The position numbers and the translations under genes were made by a program. The notes under the pieces are model-generated. The model made no database searches, was not told the origin of the DNA, and worked only from the letters and a program-made list of their open reading frames with translations. A stretch of 64,000 nt of DNA from Kutzneria sp. 744 (GTDB taxonomy: Bacteria; Actinomycetota; Actinomycetes; Mycobacteriales; Pseudonocardiaceae): the NCBI RefSeq assembly GCF_000568255.1, contig NZ_KK037166.1, positions 7,312,247 to 7,376,246 of the forward strand, given 5' to 3'. Positions 50,834 through 58,591 of the stretch are shown piece after piece (position 1 is the first letter of the stretch; each line of letters starts with the position of its first letter).

Positions 50834-51118
50834 ATGAGCGACGAGGTTGCGCCCATCTACGACGACAAGAAGCAGGTCCGCGGCAGCCTGGACCTGAGCG
50901 GGGCGCAGTGGCAGCGGGGTGACGGGTACAGCACCGGCGAGGATGGGGCAGACGGGGAGCACGTCGAGGTCGCCTTCGTCCCGCACACGGACGGCGTGAC
51001 CTATGTGGCCATGCGTAATTCGGCGCAGCCGGCGGGCCCCGTTCTGGTCTTCACTCCCGCAGAGTGGGACGCCTTCGTCAAGGGCGCGCGCGACGGCGAG
51101 TTCGATGAGCCCTGGTAG
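50834..51118 (+). CDS. DUF397-domain protein
   Basis: A 94-residue acidic protein. The DUF397 block reads HVEVAFVPHTDGVTYVAMRN, then GPVLVFTPAEWDAFVKGARD and the end GEFDEPW. In streptomycetes DUF397 proteins usually pair with an XRE regulator and affect development. Here no such partner is adjacent, and the gene lies just upstream of serA. It is divergent from the GH5-like gene with a 28-base gap. Confidence 0.82.
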   Translation: MSDEVAPIYDDKKQVRGSLDLSGAQWQRGDGYSTGEDGADGEHVEVAFVPHTDGVTYVAMRNSAQPAGPVLVFTPAEWDAFVKGARDGEFDEPW

Positions 51119-51243
51119 TTACGGGGAAGTTAACATCACCCCTTCCATCGGGGCGGCCAACTCGTAGGATGCGACGAGGTCCAGCACAACGGGGTGCCGG
51201 TGGGCCGTCCGTGAAGTCGCGCGCCGAAACCTGGAGCTGTGTC

Positions 51244-52842
51244 GTGACCAATGCCAGTCGTCCCGTCGTTCTGATCGCCGAGAAGCTCGCACCGTCCGTC
51301 ATCGAGGTGTTCGGGGACGAGGTGGAGATCCGCCACGTCGACGGCACCGACCGGCCCGCCCTGCTGTCCGCCGTCGCCGACGCGGACGCGCTGCTGGTCC
51401 GGTCGGCCACCCAGGTGGACGCCGAGGTGTTCGCGGCCACGAGCAAGCTCAAGGTGGTCGCCCGCGCCGGCGTCGGCCTGGACAACGTGGAGGTGCCGGC
51501 CGCCACCAAGCACGGTGTGCTGGTGGTCAACGCGCCCACGTCCAACATCACCTCGGCCGCCGAGCACGCCGTGGGCCTGCTGCTGGCGGTCGCTCGCCGC
51601 ATCCCGGAGGCCTCGGCCAGCCTGCGTGGCGGCGCCTGGAAGCGCAGCTCGTTCTCGGGCGTGGAGCTGTCGGGCAAGACCGTCGGCGTCGTGGGCCTCG
51701 GCAAGATCGGCCAGCTGTTCGCGGCCCGCCTGGCGGCCTTCAACACCACGCTGATCGCCTACGACCCGTACGTCGCGCCGGCCCGCGCCGCGCAGCTGGG
51801 CATCGAGCTGGTCACCCTGGACGAGCTGCTGGAGCGGGCCGACGCCATCTCCATCCACCTGCCGAAGACCCCGGAGACCAAGGGCCTGATCGGCAAGGAG
51901 GCGCTCGCCCGCACCAAGAAGGGCGTCATCATCGTCAACGCCGCCCGCGGCGGCCTCGTCGACGAGACGGCGCTGGCGGAGTCCATTCGGGACGGTCACG
52001 TCGGCGGCGCCGGCATCGACGTCTTCGAGACCGAGCCGACCACGGCTTCGCCGCTGTTCGAGCTGCCCAACGTGGTCGTGACGCCGCACCTGGGCGCCTC
52101 GACGGCCGAGGCCCAGGACCGCGCCGGCACCGACGTGGCCCGCTCGGTGCGGCTGGCCCTGCGCGGCGACTTCGTGCCGGACGCGGTGAACGTGGCCAGC
52201 GGCGGCGTCGTCAACGACGAGGTCCGCCCGTACCTGCCGCTGACCCAGAAGCTCGGCGTGGTGCTGTCGGCCCTGGCCGGCAAGGCCCCGGCCTCGGTCA
52301 CCGTCACCGTCCGCGGCGAACTGTCCAACGAGGACGTCTCGGTGCTGCCGTTGGCCGCGCTGCGCGGCGTGTTCTCCGGCATCGTCGACGAGCAGGTCAC
52401 GTTCGTGAACGCGCCGGCGCTGGCCGAGACCCTCGGCGTGGCCGTGGACCTGGTCAAGGAGCCCGAGAGCGCCAACCACCGCAGCCTGGTCACCGTGAGC
52501 GCCGCGCTGCCCGACGGCACGGCCCTGCGCGTCTCGGGCACGCTGTCCGGCCTGGACGCCATTGAGAAGCTGGTGGAGATCAACGGCCGCGGCTTCGACC
52601 TGCGGGCCGCCGGCGAGCTGGTGCTGCTGGAGTACCCGGACCGCCCGGGCGTCATGGGCACCGTCGGCACCCTGCTCGGCGAGGCCGGCGTCAACATCGA
52701 GGCCGCGCAGATCTCGCAGACCAAGGACGGCTCCGACGCCGTCATGCTGATCCGCGCCGACCGTGCGGTCGACGCCGGCGTGCTGGAGCCGATCGGCGCC
52801 GCCGTGGGCGCGCACACCGTGCGGTCCATCTCGCTGATCTGA
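51244..52842 (+). CDS. serA: D-3-phosphoglycerate dehydrogenase
   Basis: First enzyme of serine synthesis. The 532 residues are the long actinobacterial type. They have a substrate domain, a Rossmann domain with GKTVGVVGLGKIGQLFAARL, the catalytic Arg/Glu/His in NAARGGLVDE, DVFETEPTT and VTPHLGAST, an intervening ASB domain, and a C-terminal ACT domain (VLLEYPDRPGVMGTVGTLLG) for serine feedback. GTG 51244 gives normal length. A -10-like TAGGAT is at 51165-51170. Confidence 0.95.
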   Translation: MTNASRPVVLIAEKLAPSVIEVFGDEVEIRHVDGTDRPALLSAVADADALLVRSATQVDAEVFAATSKLKVVARAGVGLDNVEVPAATKHGVLVVNAPTSNITSAAEHAVGLLLAVARRIPEASASLRGGAWKRSSFSGVELSGKTVGVVGLGKIGQLFAARLAAFNTTLIAYDPYVAPARAAQLGIELVTLDELLERADAISIHLPKTPETKGLIGKEALARTKKGVIIVNAARGGLVDETALAESIRDGHVGGAGIDVFETEPTTASPLFELPNVVVTPHLGASTAEAQDRAGTDVARSVRLALRGDFVPDAVNVASGGVVNDEVRPYLPLTQKLGVVLSALAGKAPASVTVTVRGELSNEDVSVLPLAALRGVFSGIVDEQVTFVNAPALAETLGVAVDLVKEPESANHRSLVTVSAALPDGTALRVSGTLSGLDAIEKLVEINGRGFDLRAAGELVLLEYPDRPGVMGTVGTLLGEAGVNIEAAQISQTKDGSDAVMLIRADRAVDAGVLEPIGAAVGAHTVRSISLI

Positions 52843-52855
52843 CCCGTTTGTCCGG

Positions 52856-52896
52856 AAGGGGGCCTTCCCGGCGGTCGTCGCCGGGGAGGTCCCCTT
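52856..52896. terminator. serA terminator
   Basis: The outer arms AAGGGG (52856-52861) and CCCCTT (52891-52896) enclose further pairing (CCT/AGG and CCCGGCG/CGCCGGG). This makes a long GC-rich hairpin 14 bases after the serA stop, without a clear T run after it. Confidence 0.7.
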
Positions 52897-53091
52897 CACC
52901 GCATGTTGGGGCCGGTCAGGGGCCCGATGTCACCCGTACGGGTGGCGATTGCGCCATCCGGGTGTCCCGCACTTCGGGAGAGATCACCCCAGAAGCGTGT
53001 CCGGACTCCGATTAGTGGGGGAAGTACGGGTAGCCTCACGCAAGAGATGGATGGTCCCGAGCATGGGGACCGTACTCCGGGAGGTGTGTGG

Positions 53092-54132
53092 ATGCGGCTC
53101 GCTGTGATCCCAGGTGACGGGATCGGGCCCGAGGTTATTGCCGAGGCGCTGAAGGTGCTCGGCGAGGTGGTTCCGACGGCGGAGATCACCCGGTACGACC
53201 TCGGTGCGGCGAGGTGGCACGCCACCGGGGAGCTGCTGCCGGAGTCGGTGCTCGGTGAACTGCGCCAGCACGACGCCATTCTGCTCGGCGCGGTCGGCGA
53301 CCCGTCGGTGCCCAGCGGCATTCTGGAGCGGGGGCTGCTGCTGCGGCTGCGCTTCGAGCTCGACCATCACGTGAACCTGAGGCCGGCTCGGCTGTACCCG
53401 GGCGTGCGCAGCCCGCTCGCCGACCCGTCCGACATCGACATGGTCGTGGTGCGAGAAGGCACTGAGGGTCTGTACGCCGGCAACGGCGGCCTGCTGCGCA
53501 AGGACACTCCGCACGAGATCGCCACCGAGGTCAGCATCAACACCTCGTTCGGCGTCGACCGCGTGGTCCGGGACGCCTTCGCCCGTGCGACGGCGCGCCC
53601 GCGCAAGCACCTGACCCTCGTGCACAAGACCAACGTGCTGACGCACGCCGGTTCGCTGTGGTCCCGGGTCGTGGAGGAGGTGTCGCTGCTGCACCCCGAG
53701 GTGACCGTCAACTACCAGCACGTCGACTCCGCCACCATCCACATGGTGACCGACCCGGGCCGGTTCGACGTCATCGTGACGGACAACCTGTTCGGCGACA
53801 TCCTCACCGACCTCGCGGCCGCCGTCACCGGTGGCATCGGCCTGGCGGCCAGCGGCAACCTCGACGTGACCCGCCGCAATCCCAGCATGTTCGAGCCGGT
53901 GCACGGCAGCGCGCCCGACATCGCCGGCCAGGGCATCGCCGACCCCACCGCCGCCGTGCTCTCGGTCGCGCTGATGCTCGACCACCTCGGCGAGCACGAG
54001 TCCGCGCGGCGCATCGAGGCCTCCGTCGCCTTCGATCTCGCCACCCGCGACCACGCCTCGCCCGGCGCCACCTACGCCATCGGCGACCGCCTCGCGGCCC
54101 TGGTGTCGTCCAACACCCGCACCACCGCCTGA
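53092..54132 (+). CDS. leuB: 3-isopropylmalate dehydrogenase
   Basis: Third enzyme of leucine synthesis. The 346 residues begin [20 protein letters not shown] and have [44 protein letters not shown] (metal Asp) and [21 protein letters not shown] 53092 follows GGGAGG. The 195 bases upstream hold a palindrome CACCCGTACGGGTG (52931-52944) and a hairpin GGTCCC/GGGACC (53053-53071). I see no leader peptide with branched-chain codons. Confidence 0.95.
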   Translation: MRLAVIPGDGIGPEVIAEALKVLGEVVPTAEITRYDLGAARWHATGELLPESVLGELRQHDAILLGAVGDPSVPSGILERGLLLRLRFELDHHVNLRPARLYPGVRSPLADPSDIDMVVVREGTEGLYAGNGGLLRKDTPHEIATEVSINTSFGVDRVVRDAFARATARPRKHLTLVHKTNVLTHAGSLWSRVVEEVSLLHPEVTVNYQHVDSATIHMVTDPGRFDVIVTDNLFGDILTDLAAAVTGGIGLAASGNLDVTRRNPSMFEPVHGSAPDIAGQGIADPTAAVLSVALMLDHLGEHESARRIEASVAFDLATRDHASPGATYAIGDRLAALVSSNTRTTA

Positions 54133-54471
54133 CGCTGTGACATGGGTGCTAGCGTAGTTGGGAATTACTTTCAAGAAACGCGGCTAAAAACGGATGTCCC
54201 GGGTTCGCGGTAGGAGTTGCGAGTACACGGGGGAACGTCGTCTTGATCCGGGTAGGTGGTTCCACATATAGTGTTAGCGGGCTACATTGACGTAACATCT
54301 CGTGAGCTGATGAGACCGGAAACGTCTACGTGGCAATAATAACGCCGACCGGATGGTAAGAGCCCATTTTCCGATATACTCGTCAGCATGAGACCCATCG
54401 ACCGAGGTTGTTGATTGTTCCTATACTCGAAGAGTATTTTAGAGGTACACCCATGTTCACGTCTCGGCGCC
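54133..54471. other. AT-richer intergenic stretch with promoter-like motifs
   Basis: No gene is convincing here. The base composition is visibly richer in A and T than the surroundings. TATACT hexamers occur at 54375-54380 and 54422-54427. The second lies in a perfect palindrome ATACTC-GAA-GAGTAT (54423-54437), suggesting a regulated promoter reading rightward into the repeat and broken antitoxin-like gene. It is probably transferred or relict DNA. Confidence 0.45.
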
Positions 54472-54536
54472 CCGCGAGTCCCGCCCTGGGGACGCCATGA
54501 AACCGGTTCATGAGGTCCCCACAGCGGGACTCGCGG
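54472..54536. repeat. nested hairpin built from the family 1 repeat core
   Basis: CCGCGAGTCCCGC (54472-54484) and its exact complement (54524-54536) enclose GGGGAC/GTCCCC and an inner near-palindrome around ACCGGT. The 13-base core is that of the stop-proximal repeat at 5808 and 54814. It lies just upstream of the broken antitoxin-like gene. Confidence 0.6.
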
Positions 54537-54565
54537 CTGTTCGGCGACGAGTGGATGGAGGAGTG

Positions 54566-54767
54566 ATGGCGACCGTGTACGAAGTGACGGTGAGTCGGGA
54601 GGACAACCTCTGGGTTGCGGTCGTCGCGGGCCTTGCGCCGGCGGCGACCGATGTCGAGAACTTCGGGGACCTGGAGACCGAGGTGCGGCGGCGGGAGTGT
54701 CCCAGCGGGCCATCGGGACGTGGTGAACCTGTCGCACCAGCGCGTGAACCAGCTGCTGAACCAGTGA
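54566..54767 (+). pseudogene. remnant of a HicB-like antitoxin gene
   Basis: The first about 43 codons (ATVYEVTVSREDNLWVAVVA to LETEV) look like the HicB-type partial RNase H fold. The sequence then jumps straight to a helix-turn-helix end: SQRAIGTW in one frame, then NLSHQRVNQLLNQ in the next. The middle of the protein is deleted, and one base is missing at about 54724. No intact toxin gene lies on either side. The family assignment rests on the two ends and is moderate. Confidence 0.6.
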
Positions 54768-54813
54768 CGGCGAGCACGGTCGTGCGACCGAGATCCCCGG
54801 AACTCGACATTCG

Positions 54814-54837
54814 GTTGCCTGAGAGCGGGACTCGCGG
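54814..54837 (-). repeat. stop-proximal repeat, family 1, copy 2
   Basis: An exact reverse complement of the 24 bases at 5808-5831. In the direction of the Tm-1-like gene it begins 2 bases after the stop codon, the same placement as copy 1. Similarity to the first copy becomes weaker beyond these 24 bases. Confidence 0.6.
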
Positions 54838-54839
54838 GG

Positions 54840-55508
54840 TCAGGGGGAGCCGGTGATGAGGTGGTGGAGGGTGTCGGCGGCCTCCTGGGCGAAGGCGGCG
54901 TCGTCGCAGACGATGTGGGGGACGTCGTAGGCGGAGGTGGGGTCGGTGGAGATGACGCCGGCCAGGAAGCCGCTGTCCACAAGGGACGGCAGGGGGCGGC
55001 TGTCGGGGACGACCACGACGGCGTAGCCCCAGTGTTCGAGGCGGGGCCGGGTGGCGGAGACGGTGGTGGCCACGAGCGGCCGGGTGTGGCGGGTGGGGTT
55101 GTGCCGCCCGGCGTGGTAGCTGCGGGCCATGCCGGTGATGGCGGCGGCGGCGTTGTCGAGGATGCGCTCTGAGACCTGGTCGATGCCGACGATGTCGACG
55201 ACGGAGTGCATGGTGGTGACGTCGGTGACGCCGCCGTGGGTGTGGTGGTCCCGAGCGGTGACGAGCAGCTTGGGCACGCCGATCGGCAACGCCCGTAGGG
55301 CGGCGAAGGCGGGCGAGCCGCCGGTGGGCCCGCCCACGGCTAAAACGCCGTGCAGGCGGCCCTGTTCGTGCAGCTTGACGAGCACATCGGCGGCCCCCGC
55401 CCCGTCGAGAGCGACCGGCTCGCAGCCCCCGACGCGGACGCGGTCCATCAACCAGGCGTACTCGGCGCCTTCGGCGTTCGGCGCGCCCAGCAGGACGACT
55501 GTGACCAC
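54840..55508 (-). CDS. Tm-1-like ATP-binding domain protein, short form
   Basis: A 222-residue cytosolic protein. AVGGPTGGSPAFAALRALPI, GVPKLLVTARDHHTHGGVTD and VVDIVGIDQVSERILDNAAA match the N-terminal part of Tm-1/UPF0261 proteins. The full-length family is about 400 residues; this one stops after PLPSLVDSGFLAGVISTDP and a new tail. It may be a truncated but working form or a decayed one. A strong palindrome at 55561 lies upstream of its start and may control it. Confidence 0.68.
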   Translation of the reverse strand: MVTVVLLGAPNAEGAEYAWLMDRVRVGGCEPVALDGAGAADVLVKLHEQGRLHGVLAVGGPTGGSPAFAALRALPIGVPKLLVTARDHHTHGGVTDVTTMHSVVDIVGIDQVSERILDNAAAAITGMARSYHAGRHNPTRHTRPLVATTVSATRPRLEHWGYAVVVVPDSRPLPSLVDSGFLAGVISTDPTSAYDVPHIVCDDAAFAQEAADTLHHLITGSP

Positions 55509-55560
55509 GCAGCCTTCTCCCTTCGACGAAGGCGGCTACCGATAGGCTGCTCCTTTGAAC

Positions 55561-55582
55561 GAAATTGGACCAGTCCAATTTC
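55561..55582. promoter_or_regulatory. perfect palindromic operator
   Basis: GAAATTGGAC and its exact complement are separated by CA, a 22-bp perfect palindrome whose TTGGACCAGTCCAA core resembles GntR-type operators. It is 52 bases upstream of the Tm-1-like gene on the minus strand and about 105 bases upstream of the cimA leader. No regulator gene is adjacent. Confidence 0.6.
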
Positions 55583-55668
55583 GGCCAGGTGGACCGGTCA
55601 TGGGCTGTCTCGGTGAAATTTCCCGACTGGTGGGATATTTCGTCCGACGCTTGGTCATCGCCGGGCGG

Positions 55669-55791
55669 GTGTGGCAGCATGCGGGTGTGGCTCTCCACAC
55701 CGTGATCATCATTTCGCAGCGCGCCGGGTAGTGCCCCCGAAGGCACCCGGCGCGCAGACCTCTTGCATTCGCAGGGGGTCTTTTTGCTTTT
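55669..55791 (+). promoter_or_regulatory. cimA leader-peptide attenuator
   Basis: A short leader frame ends in a run of isoleucine codons. Its stop lies in an 11-bp perfect hairpin, GCGCGCCGGGT (55719-55729) with 55745-55755. A terminator hairpin follows directly: AGACCTC (55756-55762) with GGGGTCT (55775-55781), running into TTTTTGCTTTT. The gene 40 bases on makes the isoleucine precursor citramalate, which fits isoleucine-controlled attenuation. Confidence 0.78.
55687..55731 (+). CDS. cimA leader peptide
   Basis: A 14-residue frame, MALHTVIIISQRAG, from GTG 55687; an in-frame GTG at 55669 would add six residues. Val-Ile-Ile-Ile at 6-9 is the presumed control run, followed, as in the ilvB leader here, by basic residues and a stop within the hairpin. 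Confidence 0.7.
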   Translation: MALHTVIIISQRAG

Positions 55792-55830
55792 CTGGGCCAC
55801 GTCAGCCACCCCCTCGCGAGGAGTAGACCG

Positions 55831-57444
55831 TTGAGCAGGACAACCCCGGCCGGCACGCCACTGGGCGACGGCTTCCACGTCTTCGACACCACCCTGCGGG
55901 ACGGCGCCCAGCGCGAGGGCATCACCTACTCGGTGACGGACAAGCTGGCGGTGGCCCGTCTGCTCGACGGCATCGGCGTCGGCTTCATCGAGGGCGGCTG
56001 GCCGGGCGCACTGCCCAAGGACACGGAGTTCTTCGCCCGTGCGGCGGCCGGCGAGCTGGAGTTGCAGCACGCGGCGCTGGTGGCCTTCGGCTCGACGCGC
56101 AAGGCCGGCGTGAAGGTCGAGGACGACAAGCAGGTGCAGGCCCTGCTCGACTCGAAGGCCCCGGTCGTCACCCTGGTCGCGAAGTCCGACCGCCGGCACA
56201 TCGAGCGCGCGCTGCGCACCGACGTCGACGAGAACTGCGCCATGGTCCGCGACACGGTCCGGTACCTGGTGGCCAACGGCCGCCGCGTGTTCCTCGACGC
56301 GGAGCACTTCTTCGACGGCTACGCCTACGACCCGGAGTGCGCGCTGCGTGTGGTGCAGGCGGCCGGCGAGGCGGGGGCCGACGTGGTGGTGCTGTGCGAC
56401 ACCAACGGCGGCCAGCTGCCGGTGCAGCTCGGGCAGACCGTCACCGAGGTGATGGCCCGCACCGGCCTGCGCGTCGGCATCCACTGCCAGGACGACACGT
56501 CCTGCGCGGTGGCCAACACCATCGCGGCGGTCCAGGCCGGCGCGACCCACGTCCAGTGCACGGCCAACGGCTACGGGGAGCGGGCCGGCAACGCCGACCT
56601 GTTCGCCGTCATCGGGAACCTCGTGACCAAGCTCGGGATGCCGGTGGTACCCGCCGACTCCGTCGCCGAGCTGACCCGCGTGTCCCATGCCCTCGCCGAG
56701 ATCGCGAACATCGCCCCCGACACCCACCAGGCCTATGTCGGGGCGTCGGCCTTCGCCCACAAGGCGGGGCTGCACGCGAGCGCGATCAAGGTGGATCCGG
56801 ATCTCTACAACCACATCGATCCGGCCACCGTCGGCAACGGCATGCGGGTCCTGGTCACCGAGATGGCCGGCCGGGCGAGTCTTGAGCTCAAGGGACGAGA
56901 GCTCGGGCTCGACCTGGCCGGCCGGCCCGACGCCGTCGGCAACGCGGTGCGGAAGGTGAAGGAGCTGGAGGCCAAGGGCTGGTCCTTCGAGGCGGCCGAC
57001 GCCTCGCTGGAACTGCTGCTGCGCAACGAGCTGTCCGAAGTGGACGAGCCTCCGTTCACTTTGGAGTCCTACCGCGTTCTCCTTGACCACCAACAGGACG
57101 GCACGATCATGTCCGAGGCCACGGTCAAGGTGCACGTCGGCGGCGAACGCGTGATCGCCACCGCCGAAGGCACCGGCCCCGTGCACGCCCTGGACGCCGC
57201 GCTGCGCCAGGCACTGCGGCCCCATCTGTCCTGGATGGACAGTGTCGAGCTGGCCGACTACAAGGTGCGCATCCTGACCGACCACCCCGGCACCGACGCC
57301 GTCACGCGCGTGCTGGTGGAGTCCACCGACGGCGAGCACGAGTGGACCACGGTGGGTGTGCACGACAACATCGTCGAGGCCAGCTGGCTCGCCCTGTGCG
57401 ACGCACTGGCCCACAAGGCGATGCGAGTGCGCGCCCTGGCTTGA
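55831..57444 (+). CDS. cimA: citramalate synthase
   Basis: Condenses pyruvate with acetyl-CoA to citramalate, a threonine-independent route to 2-oxobutyrate and isoleucine. The 537 residues match CimA length. FDTTLRDGAQREG is the substrate/metal loop, and GYGERAGNADL and KAGLHASAIKVDP follow. The C-terminal LeuA-type regulatory domain is present (GTIMSEATVKVHVGGERVIA). The TTG start follows GAGGAG. Preceded by an isoleucine-type attenuator. Homocitrate synthase is less likely because of length and context. Confidence 0.9.
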   Translation: MSRTTPAGTPLGDGFHVFDTTLRDGAQREGITYSVTDKLAVARLLDGIGVGFIEGGWPGALPKDTEFFARAAAGELELQHAALVAFGSTRKAGVKVEDDKQVQALLDSKAPVVTLVAKSDRRHIERALRTDVDENCAMVRDTVRYLVANGRRVFLDAEHFFDGYAYDPECALRVVQAAGEAGADVVVLCDTNGGQLPVQLGQTVTEVMARTGLRVGIHCQDDTSCAVANTIAAVQAGATHVQCTANGYGERAGNADLFAVIGNLVTKLGMPVVPADSVAELTRVSHALAEIANIAPDTHQAYVGASAFAHKAGLHASAIKVDPDLYNHIDPATVGNGMRVLVTEMAGRASLELKGRELGLDLAGRPDAVGNAVRKVKELEAKGWSFEAADASLELLLRNELSEVDEPPFTLESYRVLLDHQQDGTIMSEATVKVHVGGERVIATAEGTGPVHALDAALRQALRPHLSWMDSVELADYKVRILTDHPGTDAVTRVLVESTDGEHEWTTVGVHDNIVEASWLALCDALAHKAMRVRALA

Positions 57445-57482
57445 CCCCCGACGCACGCCTTTCCCGCCAACACAGCAGAGCT

Positions 57483-57613
57483 GCTCGGCCCCGCCGGTGC
57501 TTCGCACGGTTGCCGGATTTCGACCCGCCGCCGCCCGACTTGACCACTCACCCAAGCCGACGCGGCGGGCTAAATCCGGCAAGGGCGAGGCACCGGCTTA
57601 GAGGGGGCCGAGC
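57483..57613. repeat. nested inverted repeat upstream of the FAH gene
   Basis: Four perfect pairs share one axis: GCTCGGCCCC (57483-57492) with 57604-57613; GCCGGTGC (57493-57500) with 57590-57597; TGCCGGATTT (57511-57520) with 57572-57581; CCCGCCGC (57524-57531) with 57562-57569. It fills the gap after cimA. The stepwise build is the same as in the element at 29729, with unrelated bases. Terminator, structured RNA or MITE-like element. Confidence 0.62.
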
Positions 57614-57644
57614 CGCCCCGCCGGAGGCGGGGCAAGATAGCACT

Positions 57645-58418
57645 GTGCGCTTCGCTCGGATCTCTCACTCAGAAGGGGCGTCCTTCGTCGCCATCGGCGG
57701 CGAGCCGGACAGCCTGATCGCTGCGGAACTGTCGACTTCGGTGTTCGAGGACCCGAAGTTCACGGGGCGGACCTGGCCGCTGGCCTCGGTCCAGCTGCTG
57801 GCCCCGATCCGCCCGTCCAAGGTGGTGTGCATCGGCAAGAACTACGCCGACCACGCCCGCGAGATGGGCGGGGAGCCGCCGGCCGACCCGGTCATCTTCA
57901 TCAAGCCGTCGACCTCGGTGATCGGCCCGGACGCGGCCATCGAGGTGCCGGCCGGGCTGGGCCGGGTGGACTACGAGGGCGAGCTGGCGATCGTGATCGG
58001 CGGCCTGCCGGTGCGCCGGCTCAAGGCCGAGAACGCCGGCTCGGCCATCCTGGGCTACACCATCGCCAACGATGTCACGGCCCGCGAGCAGCAGAAGGCC
58101 GACGGCCAGTGGACGCGGGGCAAGGGCCACGACACGTTCTGCCCGCTGGGGCCGTGGATCGAGACCAACCTCGACCCGTCGGGCCTGGACCTGCGCACGG
58201 AGCTGGACGGCGAGCTCAAGCAGGACGGCAACACCAGCGACCTGCTGCACGGCGTGGGCGAGATCCTGGAGTGGATCACGGCCGGCATGACGCTGCTGCC
58301 GGGCGACGTGGTGCTGACCGGAACGCCGGCCGGGGTCGGCCCGATGACCGCGGGACAGACGGTCTCGGTGTCCGTCGAGGGGATCGGCACACTCACCAAC
58401 AAGGTCGTGTCCGTCTAG
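57645..58418 (+). CDS. fumarylacetoacetate hydrolase family protein
   Basis: A 257-residue cytosolic hydrolase or decarboxylase. KVVCIGKNYADHAREMGGEP, VDYEGELAIVIG (metal Glu) and DVTAREQQKADGQWTRGKGH in two parts, and GDVVLTGTPAGVGPM are the FAH signatures. It occupies the place of Rv2993c. The substrate is probably a 2-hydroxyhepta-diene-dioate-type or oxaloacetate-like acid. GTG 57645 begins the family core. A strong terminator follows. Confidence 0.9.
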   Translation: MRFARISHSEGASFVAIGGEPDSLIAAELSTSVFEDPKFTGRTWPLASVQLLAPIRPSKVVCIGKNYADHAREMGGEPPADPVIFIKPSTSVIGPDAAIEVPAGLGRVDYEGELAIVIGGLPVRRLKAENAGSAILGYTIANDVTAREQQKADGQWTRGKGHDTFCPLGPWIETNLDPSGLDLRTELDGELKQDGNTSDLLHGVGEILEWITAGMTLLPGDVVLTGTPAGVGPMTAGQTVSVSVEGIGTLTNKVVSV

Positions 58419-58434
58419 TCGCCTTGGCCCATGA

Positions 58435-58478
58435 TCGAAGGGCCGGTCGGCGCAACTTCGCGCCGACCGGCCCTTCGA
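58435..58478. terminator. terminator after the FAH gene
   Basis: A perfect 19-bp stem starting TCGAAGGGCCGG, with an AACTTC loop, 16 bases after the stop. No long T run, but it is stable enough to end transcription. Confidence 0.8.
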
Positions 58479-58591
58479 CGGCTTCCGCTGCTGAACCATG
58501 GCGTGCTATTCCGCGTTGAGCCGATTGCGAGACCAGTGAGGTCAGCAATCCGGCTCGGACCGGTTGGCCGCGGCGCAGCGGAGGTGATCGC

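Noticed and set aside
53053-53071. Leader attenuator upstream of leuB
   Set aside because: There is a small hairpin, but no leader peptide with leucine codons and no terminator with a T run.
54508-57582. Open frame of over 1000 codons on the minus strand through the cimA region
   Set aside because: It is the antisense shadow of cimA, with long GC-rich runs and no domain; the plus-strand gene is unmistakable.
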